A model generated the notes under the pieces. It was not told the origin of the DNA. It made no database searches and saw only the letters and a list, made by a program, of their open reading frames with translations. 64,000 bases of DNA from Argopecten irradians (lineage: Eukaryota > Mollusca > Bivalvia > Pectinida > Pectinidae): contig NC_091143.1 of NCBI RefSeq assembly GCF_041381155.1, positions 35,330,679 to 35,394,678 of the forward strand. The letters run 5' to 3'. Every line of letters begins with the position of its first letter. The first letter of the stretch is position 1. Below, one piece after another: positions 22,859 to 33,989 of the stretch. The translations under genes were made by a program, and so were the position numbers.

Positions 22859-24685
22859 TCAATGATCTAGAGGTTCGACTGTCGCTGTTTGGCGAGCAAT
22901 GCAGCAGAGAATATGTTTACGAATCCAATTCCTTCTGTTGTGAGCCTTTGTTGATTTATTATTTGTTTTCGCACTTAGGACGCTGTCGTTAGGTAATGTG
23001 TTCGTAGACTTCTTCTTTTCTTTCTGAAATAGAGAAACACTTTTTAGGTAAGTTAGTTGATATTTTCTGCCCATTTCTGTTTTTCGTGTGTATTTCTTTA
23101 GGTAAACAAAATAGAATGAATCACTTCGAATTTTGATTACCGATAGTAATGTACTAATATACTGACACTGAGATTGTTTTATCATATGACGTTAAACACA
23201 GTTTGCGAAGCGGACACCATATTGGCTGGATAATTAATATTAATATTTCTTCTGTCTTACGCCGACTTAAAAATAACAGAGATATGACTCTACCTTGGCG
23301 TACACCGTATTGACATTTAAAACAGATATTTGACCACTTACTGTAGTTGAGCTAAAATATTCTCTTGAGTTAAATGTACTCACTCCAAAAATTCTGTCAA
23401 AATAGCGCTTGAAAACATTTTTCTGTGCTTTCCCGCCGTCTTCATTCACAATCATAGCCACAAGAGGCTGGCCATCATTTTTGTTATCTGAAGCAGAAAG
23501 AGTTAGCGTGTTAGAAATAGTATTGATCACTTTACGATGATACATTTGTATATTAACCTGTAAAAATGAGTTTCGTGATTGTTAAAAAGTGCGCAGAATG
23601 TAAATTACAAATATTTATTTAGAACGAAATCCTGAACATGATTTTGAACGAAATTAAAAAAACGAAAGACGATAAATTAAGTTACCTCTAAAACATATAT
23701 AAATGTAAAGCAAAATTAGTACACGTACCTCTATCAGATTGATTTGTGCTTGTCATTTCTACTTCCGATTGGTCCATTATTCTGGCCATTATTTCGTCAG
23801 TGGGAGAAGTTTGCCCATGGCGAAGTGCTGAAACAGATCTGCCAATAGTAACATCAACAATATTGCCCAGATCCGTGTCATTTTCACTCATCGCTTCCTC
23901 CATCTTGTAGTGTGTTGGAGACGTTTGACCTTGTCTAAGAGCGGCTATGGACCGCTGGATAGTTAACCTAGCCAGGTCTTCAGCAGCCTGGTCCATCATT
24001 TCATCTGTTTCGGCCTTTCCTGTCATCTTATCGTCCTCTTTCAATTGATTTTTATCCATAATCTAGAATACCACAACCAAAGACTGGAATAAGTTTGTTA
24101 TCAAAATTCAAGATAATCGTATACATAGTCATGTAACAATTAAGGCTACTATTAGTGATCGAACTCGCGACCATTAGTGCTCTTGTCAGTAGTGTATCAA
24201 CACGAATTCCTACTACATCTTTTGTAAGACGAAGTTAATTATATAGAGGGTGATCTATACCAAGAAGCAGGGATCAAATTGCTGAAGCTTCAGTTGATAA
24301 GTTTTAAATGCTCAATAAAGTATAAGAAAATGTAATAAAAATAACTCATTGCGCACTGGACTAACATTGAAGCCATCGACTTTTCGAAATTCTTAATTTG
24401 CCAGCTCAGGGCGACTTTCTTAGTATGAAAATATTAAGAATCCCCATATGAAATATGTTGTAATTATTTGGTTATGCCCCGTAATTTTACTGGACTATAT
24501 TGATGTCGTTCGAATCGCAGCATAGGTTATCAAGTCTGACTCATCTAAATGAAAGGCGCCTGCGCTCGGTGATGGTGACAAACAAGTTGGATTTAAAACA
24601 TACCGTCTTGGATATTTACAGAGTATATTAACATATAAGATACACATTCAGTACTTACCTGTAGTTCATACAAAACATGAAACAT
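22859..24685 (-). CDS. Array gene copy 1: open, most diverged copy
   Basis: Exons run 24659-24685, 23729-24062, 23384-23487 and 22859-23023, with introns of 596, 241 and 360 bp. All donors (GTAAGT, GTACGT, GTGAGT) and acceptors (GTATTCTAG, TCTGCTTCAG, CTCTATTTCAG) are good and the phases agree. The product is 209 residues (199 from the second ATG) with no breaks seen. Against copy 6 it has about 15 replacement and 3 silent codon differences in exons 2-3, but 3 replacement and 6 silent in exon 4. Distinct residues include MTGKAE, AALRQGQ, ARIMDQ, KAQKNVFKRY and DRIFG. Its promoter block has TCTCGCGAGA at 24796 and two perfect TGACGTCA sites (24819, 24836). The family is not recognised. Confidence 0.75.
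24150..24230 (-). repeat. Possible SINE remnant in intron 1 of the array gene
   Basis: On the minus strand GAGCAC...GGTCGCGAGTTCGATCAC resembles a tRNA B box of the SINE type seen at 4725. It recurs in intron 1 of every unit (for example near 27840, 31580, 35300). No matching tail is recognisable, so it would be an old truncated copy fixed before the array expanded. Confidence 0.35.
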
Positions 24686-24759
24686 GCGAGTAGCAATTGA
24701 TAATTAAAGATTAATGTAAAATCCCAAATCGTTTTTCGCAGAGAAGTTTGACCAAGTCT

Positions 24760-24860
24760 GTTTGTTGTCATGAACAAAGAACAATAGATGGAAAATCTCG
24801 CGAGATGTAAAGCATTTGTGACGTCATAGAGTTTGTGACGTCATCCGATTGTGAATTGTC
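24760..24860 (-). promoter_or_regulatory. Promoter-like block of the array genes (copy 1 shown)
   Basis: It contains the palindrome TCTCGCGAGA at 24796-24805, and TGACGTCA (CRE) at 24819-24826 and 24836-24843, with an inverted CCAAT-like ATTGG partly overlapping the latter on its outer side in most copies. TCTCGCGAGA is a known animal core-promoter element, bound by BANP in vertebrates; CRE is the CREB/ATF site. The block sits 110-160 bp upstream of the first ATG in exon 1 in every unit. The box starts at 28519, 32259, 35978, 39691, 43419, 47131, 50862 and 55684 in copies 2-9. The first CRE is perfect only in copies 1, 5 and 8; the others have TGACGTTA. The start site itself cannot be seen. 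Confidence 0.7.
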
Positions 24861-25079
24861 AAAACGTGGTCGTGTGCCTTGGTGGGTGTTGAAACATGTT
24901 GTTTCCATTTTCCAGTTGCCAGTTAGTTTGCTTTTGTGATATCTGGCAAATAATTACGTTAAGTCTATGATTAGTATATACATGTACAACGTATAAGCGC
25001 ATGTGCTATTGTGGATTTCGTATAAAGCTATTTTATGAAGTAAACAAATGTTTTTGTTTGCTCGTCAATATATACATGT

Positions 25080-25275
25080 AAAGTGGTGAAATGTGTGTGT
25101 TGGGCGTCTTGGGCAGCATATACTTCAGTAAGATAACACTATAAACAGAAAAAGAGTTCCACTATCACAAGGAGACACAACATTAATATGGAGCAGCCTC
25201 CCAAAATATTGTAATCATGGAAGGCCGTCCTTAAATAACCCTGGCTGCCAATATATACATGTAGGTCATAAACCG
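25080..25275. repeat. Repeat family A segment inside the array unit (shown in unit 1-2 spacer)
   Basis: It contains CTTCAGTAAGATAACACTAT, ACTATCACAAGGAGACACAA, GGAGCAGCCTCCCAAAATAT and GGAAGGCCGTCCTTAAATAA, in the family A order. It recurs in each spacer (about 28810, 32535, 36255, 39975, 43700, 47415, 51140); the last copy is cut at the array edge (56016). The conserved 61-67-codon minus-strand frames here (starting MNNTKRTW or an extended form) are repeat sequence and not genes. Confidence 0.7.
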
Positions 25276-25610
25276 TCTGAACCAAACCAAGTCCGTTTTG
25301 TATTGTTCAAACCTTTATTAATTACAATATGTATTTAAAGTTTATTTTTTTATCAACATTATATGTCGATCGGTTAATTATCCATGTTTTGCATATGGTT
25401 ATCTGTTTTAATCAACATACAATGTAAATGATAAAAAGTGTTACAGAGCAGGCGTTGTATGTGTTGTTTACATACCAATCTGTTGTGGTAATCACTTTTC
25501 AGCTTATAAGTAGTTATAGGCCTAATTGTTACTAAAGATGACGTGATTTGTTTTCAGTATATAAAGAATGTACATATACATTTTGTGGCTGGAATGTTAA
25601 AGTCAATTTC

Positions 25611-25630
25611 TTTTGCAACGCGTTGCAAAA
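25611..25630. promoter_or_regulatory. Perfect 20-bp palindrome repeated in each unit
   Basis: TTTTGCAACGCGTTGCAAAA reads the same on both strands and is preserved in every spacer (for example 29335, 33077, 36796, 40508, 44238, 47947, 51678, within a few bases). It lies between the poly(A) end of one gene and the promoter of the next. Its role is unknown; it could be a protein-binding site or only a conserved piece of spacer. Confidence 0.5.
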
Positions 25631-26528
25631 TCACAGTATGTGATTCGTTTAATAATAGTAGTTATGAATGGAAAATGTTTAAGATGTTTCGTCTTGCTAA
25701 ACGTTTGAGGCGAGGACTGTCATCTTGTGCTGAATTCCGCACCAAATATTGACCATAAATTTCATAAAATTGGACTCTTGATTATCTCCGCCTGTCATTA
25801 ACAGGCATGAAGCATAAAAATAATCTTTACACATTTAACATCTACAGGAATTGCCCAACTCACACATTAAACATTTGAAACTGATGAACCCGGAATACCC
25901 AATCAGCTGGCTCCAAAACATTCACCTCTCTATGAAATCTTATGCCCAAAAGGGGATTTCCAGAAATCTATATTTAGTTTTGTTTTGCGGTAGCCTGGTA
26001 CCCTGACCTACCCATAAAGCTGCTATGCGGAACATTATGGGCGGGCTGGTGTATCAGGTTAGTTTATTATGACATAGCATGCAAGTATGGTTTTACCGAG
26101 ATTTGATCAAGACCCCTAAAATGTCTTAAGAGCAAGCTCCACTGTAATTAGTTATCAGATCCTTATGCGCTATTTTCTCGGATTTAAAGAGTGTTGTCTA
26201 AGAAAGAAAACACTCTCTTTATCGGAGTACGCCAAGGTTCTGTTCTTGATTCACCTAAGTGGAGATGTACATGTACAAGTGCGTCTCATTTGCTGACACA
26301 CTGCATTATTTAATAGACAAATAGACAATAGTGATCAATGGAACTGAAAGCAAAATTTATTTAAAATTTTTAATTTATTTAAAATTTCTTAAAAATAAAG
26401 TCTATATGCTCCATGTGTCCAATCGCTTGCTGTAGTCGATCATTTATACATGTACGTGTCTGTTATCAAATTATTCATGAAAACGATCGCGATCAAGTTC
26501 CTACATTTCTGAACGTTTTGTGTTCCAA

Positions 26529-28408
26529 TCAATGATCTAGAGGTTCCACTGTTGCTGTCTGTCGAACAAGGCAGCACAGGATATGTTTACGAATCCAATT
26601 CCTTCTGTTGTGAGTCTTTGTTGATTTATTATTTGTTTTCGCACTTAGGACGCTGTCGTTAGGTAATGTGTTCGTAGACTTCTTTTTTCTTTCTGAAAAA
26701 TAGAGAAACACTTTTCAGGTAAGTTAGTTGATATTTTCTGCCCATTTTCTGTTTTTCGTGTGTATTTCTTTAGGTAAACAAAATAGAATGAAGCACTTCG
26801 AATTTTGATTACCGATAGTAATGTATTAATATACTGACACTGAGATTGTTTTATCATATGACGTTAAACACAGTTTGCGAAGCGGACACCATATTGGCTG
26901 GATAATTGATATTAATATTTCTTCTGTCTTACGCCGACTTAAAAATAACAGAGATATGACTCCACCTTGGCGTACACCGTATTGGGATTTAAAACAGATA
27001 TTTGACCACTTACTGTAGTAGAGCTAAAATATTCTTTTGAGTTAAATGTACTCACTCTCACTCATTCTGTCAAATAGCGCTTGAAAAAGTTTTTCTGTGT
27101 TTTCCCGCCGTCTCCATTCACAATCGTAGCCACAAGAGGCTGGGCATCATTTTTGTTATCTGAAGCAGAAAAAGTTAGCGTGTTAGAAACTGGATTGATC
27201 ACTTTACGATGATACATTTGAATATTAACCTGTAAAAATGAGTTTCGTGATTGTTAAAAAGTGCGCAAAATGTAAATTACACATATCTATTTAGAACAAA
27301 ATCCTACATAATCAAATCATGTTATTTGAGTAATTATCAACGTCATATTTCTGCACGAAATTTAAAAACGAAAGACGATAAAATAAAGTTACCCCTAAAA
27401 CATATATAATGGTACAGCAAAATTAGTACACGTACCTCTATCAGATTGATTTGTGTTTGTCATTTCTACTTCCGATTGGTCCAACATTTTGGCTATTATT
27501 TCGTCAGTGGGAGAAGTTTGCCCTTGGCGAAGTGCTGAAACAGATCTGCCAATAGTAACATCTACAATATTGCCCAGATCCGTGTCATTTTCACTCATCG
27601 CTTCCTCCATCTTGTAGTGTGTTGGAGACGTTTGACCATGTTTAAGAGCCGCTATGGACCGCTGGATAGTTAACCTAGCCAGGTCTTCAGCAGCCTGATC
27701 CATCATTTCATCTGTTTCGGCCTTTTCTGTCATCTTATCGTCCTCTTTCAATTGATTTTTATCCATAATCTACAATACCACCACAAACGACTGGAATAAG
27801 TTTTTCATAGTCCAGTAATAGTTACAGCTACTATTTGTGATCGAACTCGCGACCATTGGTGCTCTTGTCAGTAGTGTATTAACACGAATTCCTACTACAT
27901 CTTTTATAAGGCCAAGCTAATCGTATAGAGGGTGATATATACCTAAAATGGAAGAAGTCAGGATCAAATTGCTGAAGCTTCAGTTGATAAGTTTGAAATG
28001 CTCAATAATTAGAAAGCACACTATTACTTCTAGTTCAGAAAAGTATAAGAAAATGTAATAAAAATAACTCATTGCGGACTGGTCTAACATTGGAGCCATC
28101 GACTTTTCGAAATTCTTAATTTGCCAGCTCAGGGCGACTTTCTTATTATGAAAATATTAAGAATCCCCATATGAAATATGTTGTAATTATTTGGTTATGC
28201 CCCGTAATTTTACTGGACTATATTCATGTCGTTCGAATTGCAGCATAGGTTATCAAGTCTGACTCATCTAAATGAAAGGCGCCTGCGCTCGGTAATGGTA
28301 ACAAACAAGTTGGATTTAAAACATACCGTCTTGGATATATACAGAGTATATTAACATATAAGATACACATTCAGTACTTACCTGAAGTTCATACAAAACA
28401 TGAAACAT
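26529..28408 (-). pseudogene. Array gene copy 2: broken in exons 3 and 4
   Basis: Exons map to 28382-28408, 27436-27769, 27056-27159 and 26529-26692. Exon 2 is open and carries the variant IIAKMLDQ, shared only with copy 5. In exon 3 a T is missing from the run in TATTTTGAC and a base is gained a few positions later, so the frame ends KRYLTE-stop after about 152 residues. Exon 4 independently lacks one base in its opening A/G tract. The splice signals and promoter box (28519) are intact, so a truncated product or a non-coding transcript remains possible. Confidence 0.8.
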
Positions 28409-30270
28409 GCGAGTAGCAATTGATAATTAAAGATTAATGTAAAATCCGAATTCGTTTTTCTCAGAGAAGTTTGACCAAGTCTGTTTGTTGCCATGAACAA
28501 AGAACAATAGATGGAAAATCTCGCGAGATGTAAAGCATTTGTGACGTTATAGAGTTTGTGACGTCATCCAATTGTGAATTGTCAAAACGTGGTCGTGCGC
28601 CTTGGTGGGTGTTGAAACATGTTGTTTCCATTTTCCAGTTGCCAGTTAGTTTGCTTTTGTGATATCTGGCAAATAATTACGTAAAGTCTATGATTAGTAT
28701 ATACATGTACAACGTATAAGCGCATGTGCTATTGTGGATTTCGTATAAAGCTATTTTATGAAGTAAACAAATGTTTTTGTTTGCTCGTCAGTATATACGT
28801 GTAAAGTGGTGAAATGTGTGTGTTGGGTGTCTTGGGCAGCATATACTTCAGTAAGATAACACTATAAACAGAACAAGAGTTCCACTATCACAAGGAGACA
28901 CAACATTAATATGGAGCAGCCTCCCAAAATATTGTAAACATGGAAGGCCGTCCTTAAATAACCCTGGCTGCCAATATATACATGTAGGACATAAACCGTC
29001 TGAACCAAACCAAGTCCGTTTTGTATTGTTCAAACCTTTATTAATTACCAATATGTATTTAAAGTTTATTTTTTATCAACATTATATGTCGATCGGTTAA
29101 TTATCCATGTTTTGCATATGGTTATCTGTTTTAATCAACATACAATGTAAATGATAAAAAGTGTTACAGAGCAGGCGTTGTATGTGTTGTTTACATACCA
29201 ATCTGTTGTGGTAATCACTTTTCAGCTTATAAGTAGTTATAGGCCTAATTGTTACTAAAGATGACGTGATTTGTTTTCAGTATATAAAGAATGTACATAT
29301 ACATTTTGTGGCTGGAATGTTAAAGTAAATTTCTTTTGCAACGCGTTGCAAAATTACAGTATGTGATTCGTTTAATAATAGTAGTTATGAATGGAAAATG
29401 TTTAAGATGTTTCGTCTTGCTAAACTTTTGAGGCGAGGACTGTCATCTTGTGCTGAATTCCGCACCAAATATTGACCATAAATTTCATAAAATTGGACTC
29501 TTGATTATCTCCGCCTGTCATTAACAGGCATGAAGCATAAAAATAATCTTTACACATTTAACATCTACAGGAATTGCCCAACTCACACATTAAACATTTG
29601 AAACTGATGAACCCGGAATACCCAATCAGCTGGCTCCAAAACATTCACCTCTCTATGAAATCTTATGCCCAAAAGGGGATTTCCAGAAATCTATATTTAG
29701 TTTTGTTTTGCGGTAGCCTGGTACCCTGACCTACCCATAAAGCTGCTATGCGGAACATTATGGGCGGGCTGGTGTATCAGGTTAGGTTGGTTCTGTGGTC
29801 TCCTATAACATAGCATGTAAGTGTGGTTTTACCGAGATTTGATCAAGACCCCTAAAATGTCTTAAGAGCGAGCTCCAATACTGTAATTAGTTATCAGATC
29901 CTTATGCGCTATTTTCTCGGATTTAAAGAGTGTTGTCTAAGAAAGAAAACACTCTCTTTATCGGAGTACGCCAAGGTTCTGTTCTTGATTCACCTAAGTG
30001 GAGATGTACATGTACACAAGTGCGTCTCATTTGCTGACACACTGCATTATTTAATAGACAAATAGACAATAATGATCAATGGAACTGAAAGCAAAATTTA
30101 TTAAAAGAAGCAAAATTTATTTAAAATTTCTTAAAAATAAAGTCTATATGCTCCATGTGTCCAATCGCTTGCTGTAGTCGATCATTTATACATGTACGTG
30201 TCTGTTATCAAATTATTCATGAAAACGATCGCGATCAAGTTCCTACATTTCTGAACGTTTTGTGTTCCAA

Positions 30271-32148
30271 TCAATGATCTAGAGGTTCCACTGTTGCTGT
30301 CTGTCGAACAAGGCAGCACAGGATATGTTTACGAATCCAATTCCTTCTGTTGTGAGTCTTTGTTGATTTATTATTTGTTTTCGCACTTAGGACGCTGTCG
30401 TTAGGTAATGTGTTCGTAGACTTTCTTCTTTTCTTTCTGAAATAGAGAAACACTTTTCAGGTAAGTTAGTTGATATTTTCTGCCCATTTCTGTTTTTCGT
30501 GTGTATTTCTTTAGGTAAACAAAATAGAATGAAGCACTTCGAATTTTGATTACCGATAGTAATGTATTAATATACTGACACTGAGATTGTATTATCATAT
30601 GACGTTAAACACAGTTTGCGAAGCGGACACCATATTGGCTGGATAATTAATATTAATATTTCTTCTGTCTTACGCCGACTTAAAAATAACAGAGATATGA
30701 CTCCACCTTGGCGTACACCGTATTGAGATTTAAAACAGATATTTGACCACTTACTGTAGTAGAGCTAAAATATTCTTTTGAGTTAAATGTACTCACTCTT
30801 AAAATTCTGTCAAAATAGCGCTTGAAAAAGTTTTTCTGTGTTTTCCCGCCGTCTCCATTCACAATTGTAGCCACAAGAGGCTGGGCATCATTTTTGTTAT
30901 CTGAAGCAGAAAGAGTTAGCGTGTTAGAAATTGTATTGATCACTTTACGATGATACATTTGAATATTAACCTGTAAAAATGAGTTTAGTGATTGTTAAAA
31001 AGTGCGCCAAATGTAAATTACACATATATATTTAGAACAAAATCCTACATAATCAAATCATGTTATTTGAGTAATTATCAGTCATATTTCTGCACGAAAT
31101 TTAAAAACGAAAGACGATAAAATAAAGTTACCCCTAAAAACATATATAATGGTACAGCAAAATTAGTACACGTACCTCTATCAGATTGATTTGTGTTTGT
31201 CATTTCTACTTCCGATTGGTACATCATTTTGGCCATTATTTCGTCAGTGGGAGAAGTTTGCCCTTGGCGAAGTGCTGAAACAGATCTGCCAATAGTAACA
31301 TCTACAATATTGCCCAGATCCGTGTCATTTTCACTCATCGCTTCCTCCATCTTGTAGTGTGTTGGAGACGTTTGACCATGTTTAAGAGCCGCTATGGACC
31401 GCTGGATAGTTAACCTAGCCAGGTCTTCAGCAGCCTGGTCCATCATTTCATCTGTTTCGGCCTTTTCTGTCATCTTATCGTCCTCTTTCAATTGATTTGT
31501 ATTCATAATCTACAATACCACCACAAACGACTGGAATAAGTTTGTCATAGTCCAGTAATAGTTAAAGCTACTATTTGTGATCGAACTCGCGACCATTGGT
31601 GCTCTTGTCAGTAGTGTATTAACACGAATTCCTACTACATCTTTTATAAGGCCAAGCTAATCGTATAGAGGGTGATATATACCTAAAATGGAAGAAGTCA
31701 GGATCAAATTGCTGAAGCTTCAGTTGATAAGTTTGAAATGCTCAATAATTAGAAAGCACACTATTACTTCTAGTTCAGAAAAGTATAAGAAAATGTAATA
31801 AAAATAACTCATTGCGGACTGGTCTAACATTGGAGCCATCGACTTTTCGAAATTCTTAATTTGCCAGCTCAGGGCGACTTTCTTATTATGAAAATATTAA
31901 GAATCCCCATATGAAGTATGTTGTAATTATTTGGTTATGCCCCGTAATTTTACTGGACTATATTCATGTCGTTCGAATTGCAGCATAGGTTATCAAGTCT
32001 GACTCATCTAAATGAAAGGCGCCTGCGCTCGGTAATGGTAACAAACAAGTTGGATTTAAAACATACCGTCTTGGATATTTACAGAGTATATTAACATATA
32101 AGATACACATTCAGTACTTACCTGAAGTTCATACAAAACATGAAACAT
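30271..32148 (-). pseudogene. Array gene copy 3: exon 4 frameshift, shortened product
   Basis: Exons map to 32122-32148, 31176-31509, 30797-30900 and 30271-30436. Exons 1-3 are open (exon 2 begins MNTNQ and has MYQSE, as in copy 4). One extra A in the opening tract of exon 4 changes KEKKKSTNT to KEKKKVYEHIT-stop, giving about 166 residues and losing the basic Cys-containing tail. The original exon 4 frame is still open after the indel. Promoter box at 32259. Whether this is a dead copy or a tail-less variant cannot be told from sequence alone. Confidence 0.7.
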
Positions 32149-33989
32149 GCGAGTAGCAATTGATAATTAAAGATTAATGTAAAATCCGAATTCGTTTTTC
32201 TCAGAGAAGTTTGACCAAGTCTGTTTGTTGCCATGAACAAAGAACAATAGATGGAAAATCTCGCGAGATGTAAAGCATTTGTGACGTTATAGAGTTTGTG
32301 ACGTCATCCAATTGTGAATTGTCAAAACGTGGTCGTGCGCCTTGGTGGGTGTTGAAACATGTTGTTTCCATTTTCCAGTTGCCAGTTAGTTTGCTTTTGT
32401 GATATCTGGCAAATAATTACGTAAAGTCTATGATTAGTATATACATGTACAACGTATAAGCGCATGTGCTATTGTGGATTTCGTATAGAGCTATTTTATG
32501 AAGTAAACAAATGTTTTTGTTTGCTCGTCAGTATATACGTGTAAAGTGGTGAAATGTGTGTGTTGGGTGTCTTGGGCAGCATATACTTCAGTAAGATAAC
32601 ACTATAAACAGAACAAGAGTTCCACTATCACAAGGAGACACAACATTAATATGGAGCAGCCTCCCAAAATATTGTAAACATGGAAGGCCGTCCTTAAATA
32701 ACCCTGGCTGCCAATATATACATGTAGGACATAAACCGTCTGAACCAAACCAAGTCCGTTTTGTATTGTTCAAACCTTTATTAATTACAATATGTATTTA
32801 AAGTTTATTTTTTTATCAACATTATATGTCGATCGGTTAATTATCCATGTTTTGCATATGGTTATCTGTTTTAATCAACATACAATGTAAATGATAAAAA
32901 GTGTTACAGAGCAGGCGTTGTATGTGTTGTTTACATACCAATCTGTTGTGGTAATCACTTTTCAGCTTATAAGTAGTTATAGGCCTAATTGTTACTAAAG
33001 ATGACGTGATTTGTTTTCAGTATATAAAGAATGTACATATACATTTTGTGGCTGGAATGTTAAAGTAAATTTCTTTTGCAACGCGTTGCAAAATCACAGT
33101 ATGTGATTCGTTTAATAATAGTAGTTATGAATGGAAAATGTTTAAGATGTTTCGTCTTGCTAAACGTTTGAGGCGAGGACTGTCATCTTGTGCTGAATTC
33201 CGCACCAAATATTGACCATAAATTTCATAAAATTGGACTCTTGATTATCTCCGCCTGTCATTAACAGGCATGAAGCATAAAAATAATCTTTACACATTTA
33301 ACATTCACAGGAATTGCCCAACTCACACATTAAACATTTGAAACTGATGAACCCGGAATACCCAATCAGCTGGCTCCAAAACATTCACCTCTCTATGAAA
33401 TCTTATGCCCAAAAGGGGATTTCCAGAAATCTATATTTAGTTTTGTTTTGCGGTAGCCTTGTACCCTGACCTACCCATAAAGCTGCTATGCGGAACATTA
33501 TGGGCGGGCTGGTGTATCAGGTTAGGTTGGTTCTGTGGTCTCCTATAACATAGCATGCAAGTATGGTTTTACCGAGATTTGATCAAGACCCCTAAAATGT
33601 CTTAAGAGCAAGCTCCACTGTAATTAGTTATCAGATCCTTATGCGCTATTTTCTCGGATTTAAAGAGTGTTGTCTAAGAAAGAAAACACTCTCTTTATCG
33701 GAGTACGCCAAGGTTCTGTTCTTGATTCACCTAAGTGGAGATGTACATGTACAACAAGTGCGTCTCATTTGCTGACACACTGCATTATTTAATAGACAAA
33801 TAGACAATAGTGATCAATGGAACTGAAAGCAAAATTTATTTAAAATTTCTTAAAAATAAAGTCTATATGCTCCATGTGTCCAATCGCTTGCTGTAGTCGA
33901 TCATTTATACATGTACGTGTCTGTTATCAAATTATTCATGAAAACGATCGCGATCAAGTTCCTACATTTCTGAACGTTTTGTGTTCCAA

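Noticed and set aside
22859-23185. 108-codon frame as a complete protein starting MIKQSQ
   Set aside because: The first half is intron 3. A strong acceptor (CTCTATTTCAG) marks the true exon start at 23023 and the phase fits the upstream exon.
23267-23545. 92-codon frame starting MYHRK as a separate gene
   Set aside because: It spans an exon of 104 bp bounded by TCTGCTTCAG and GTGAGT; its ends are intron read-through.
25543-25752. Plus-strand 69-codon frame in the spacer after unit 1, with a TATATAAAG word nearby
   Set aside because: The other units have a stop (AAGTAA for AAGTCA) near its middle, so it is not maintained.
28848-29051. Minus-strand 61-67-codon frame (…TKRTWFGSDGLCP…) present in most units
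   Set aside because: It lies entirely in the repeat family A segment, which also occurs outside the array in decayed form. Its conservation follows from the recent copying of the units.
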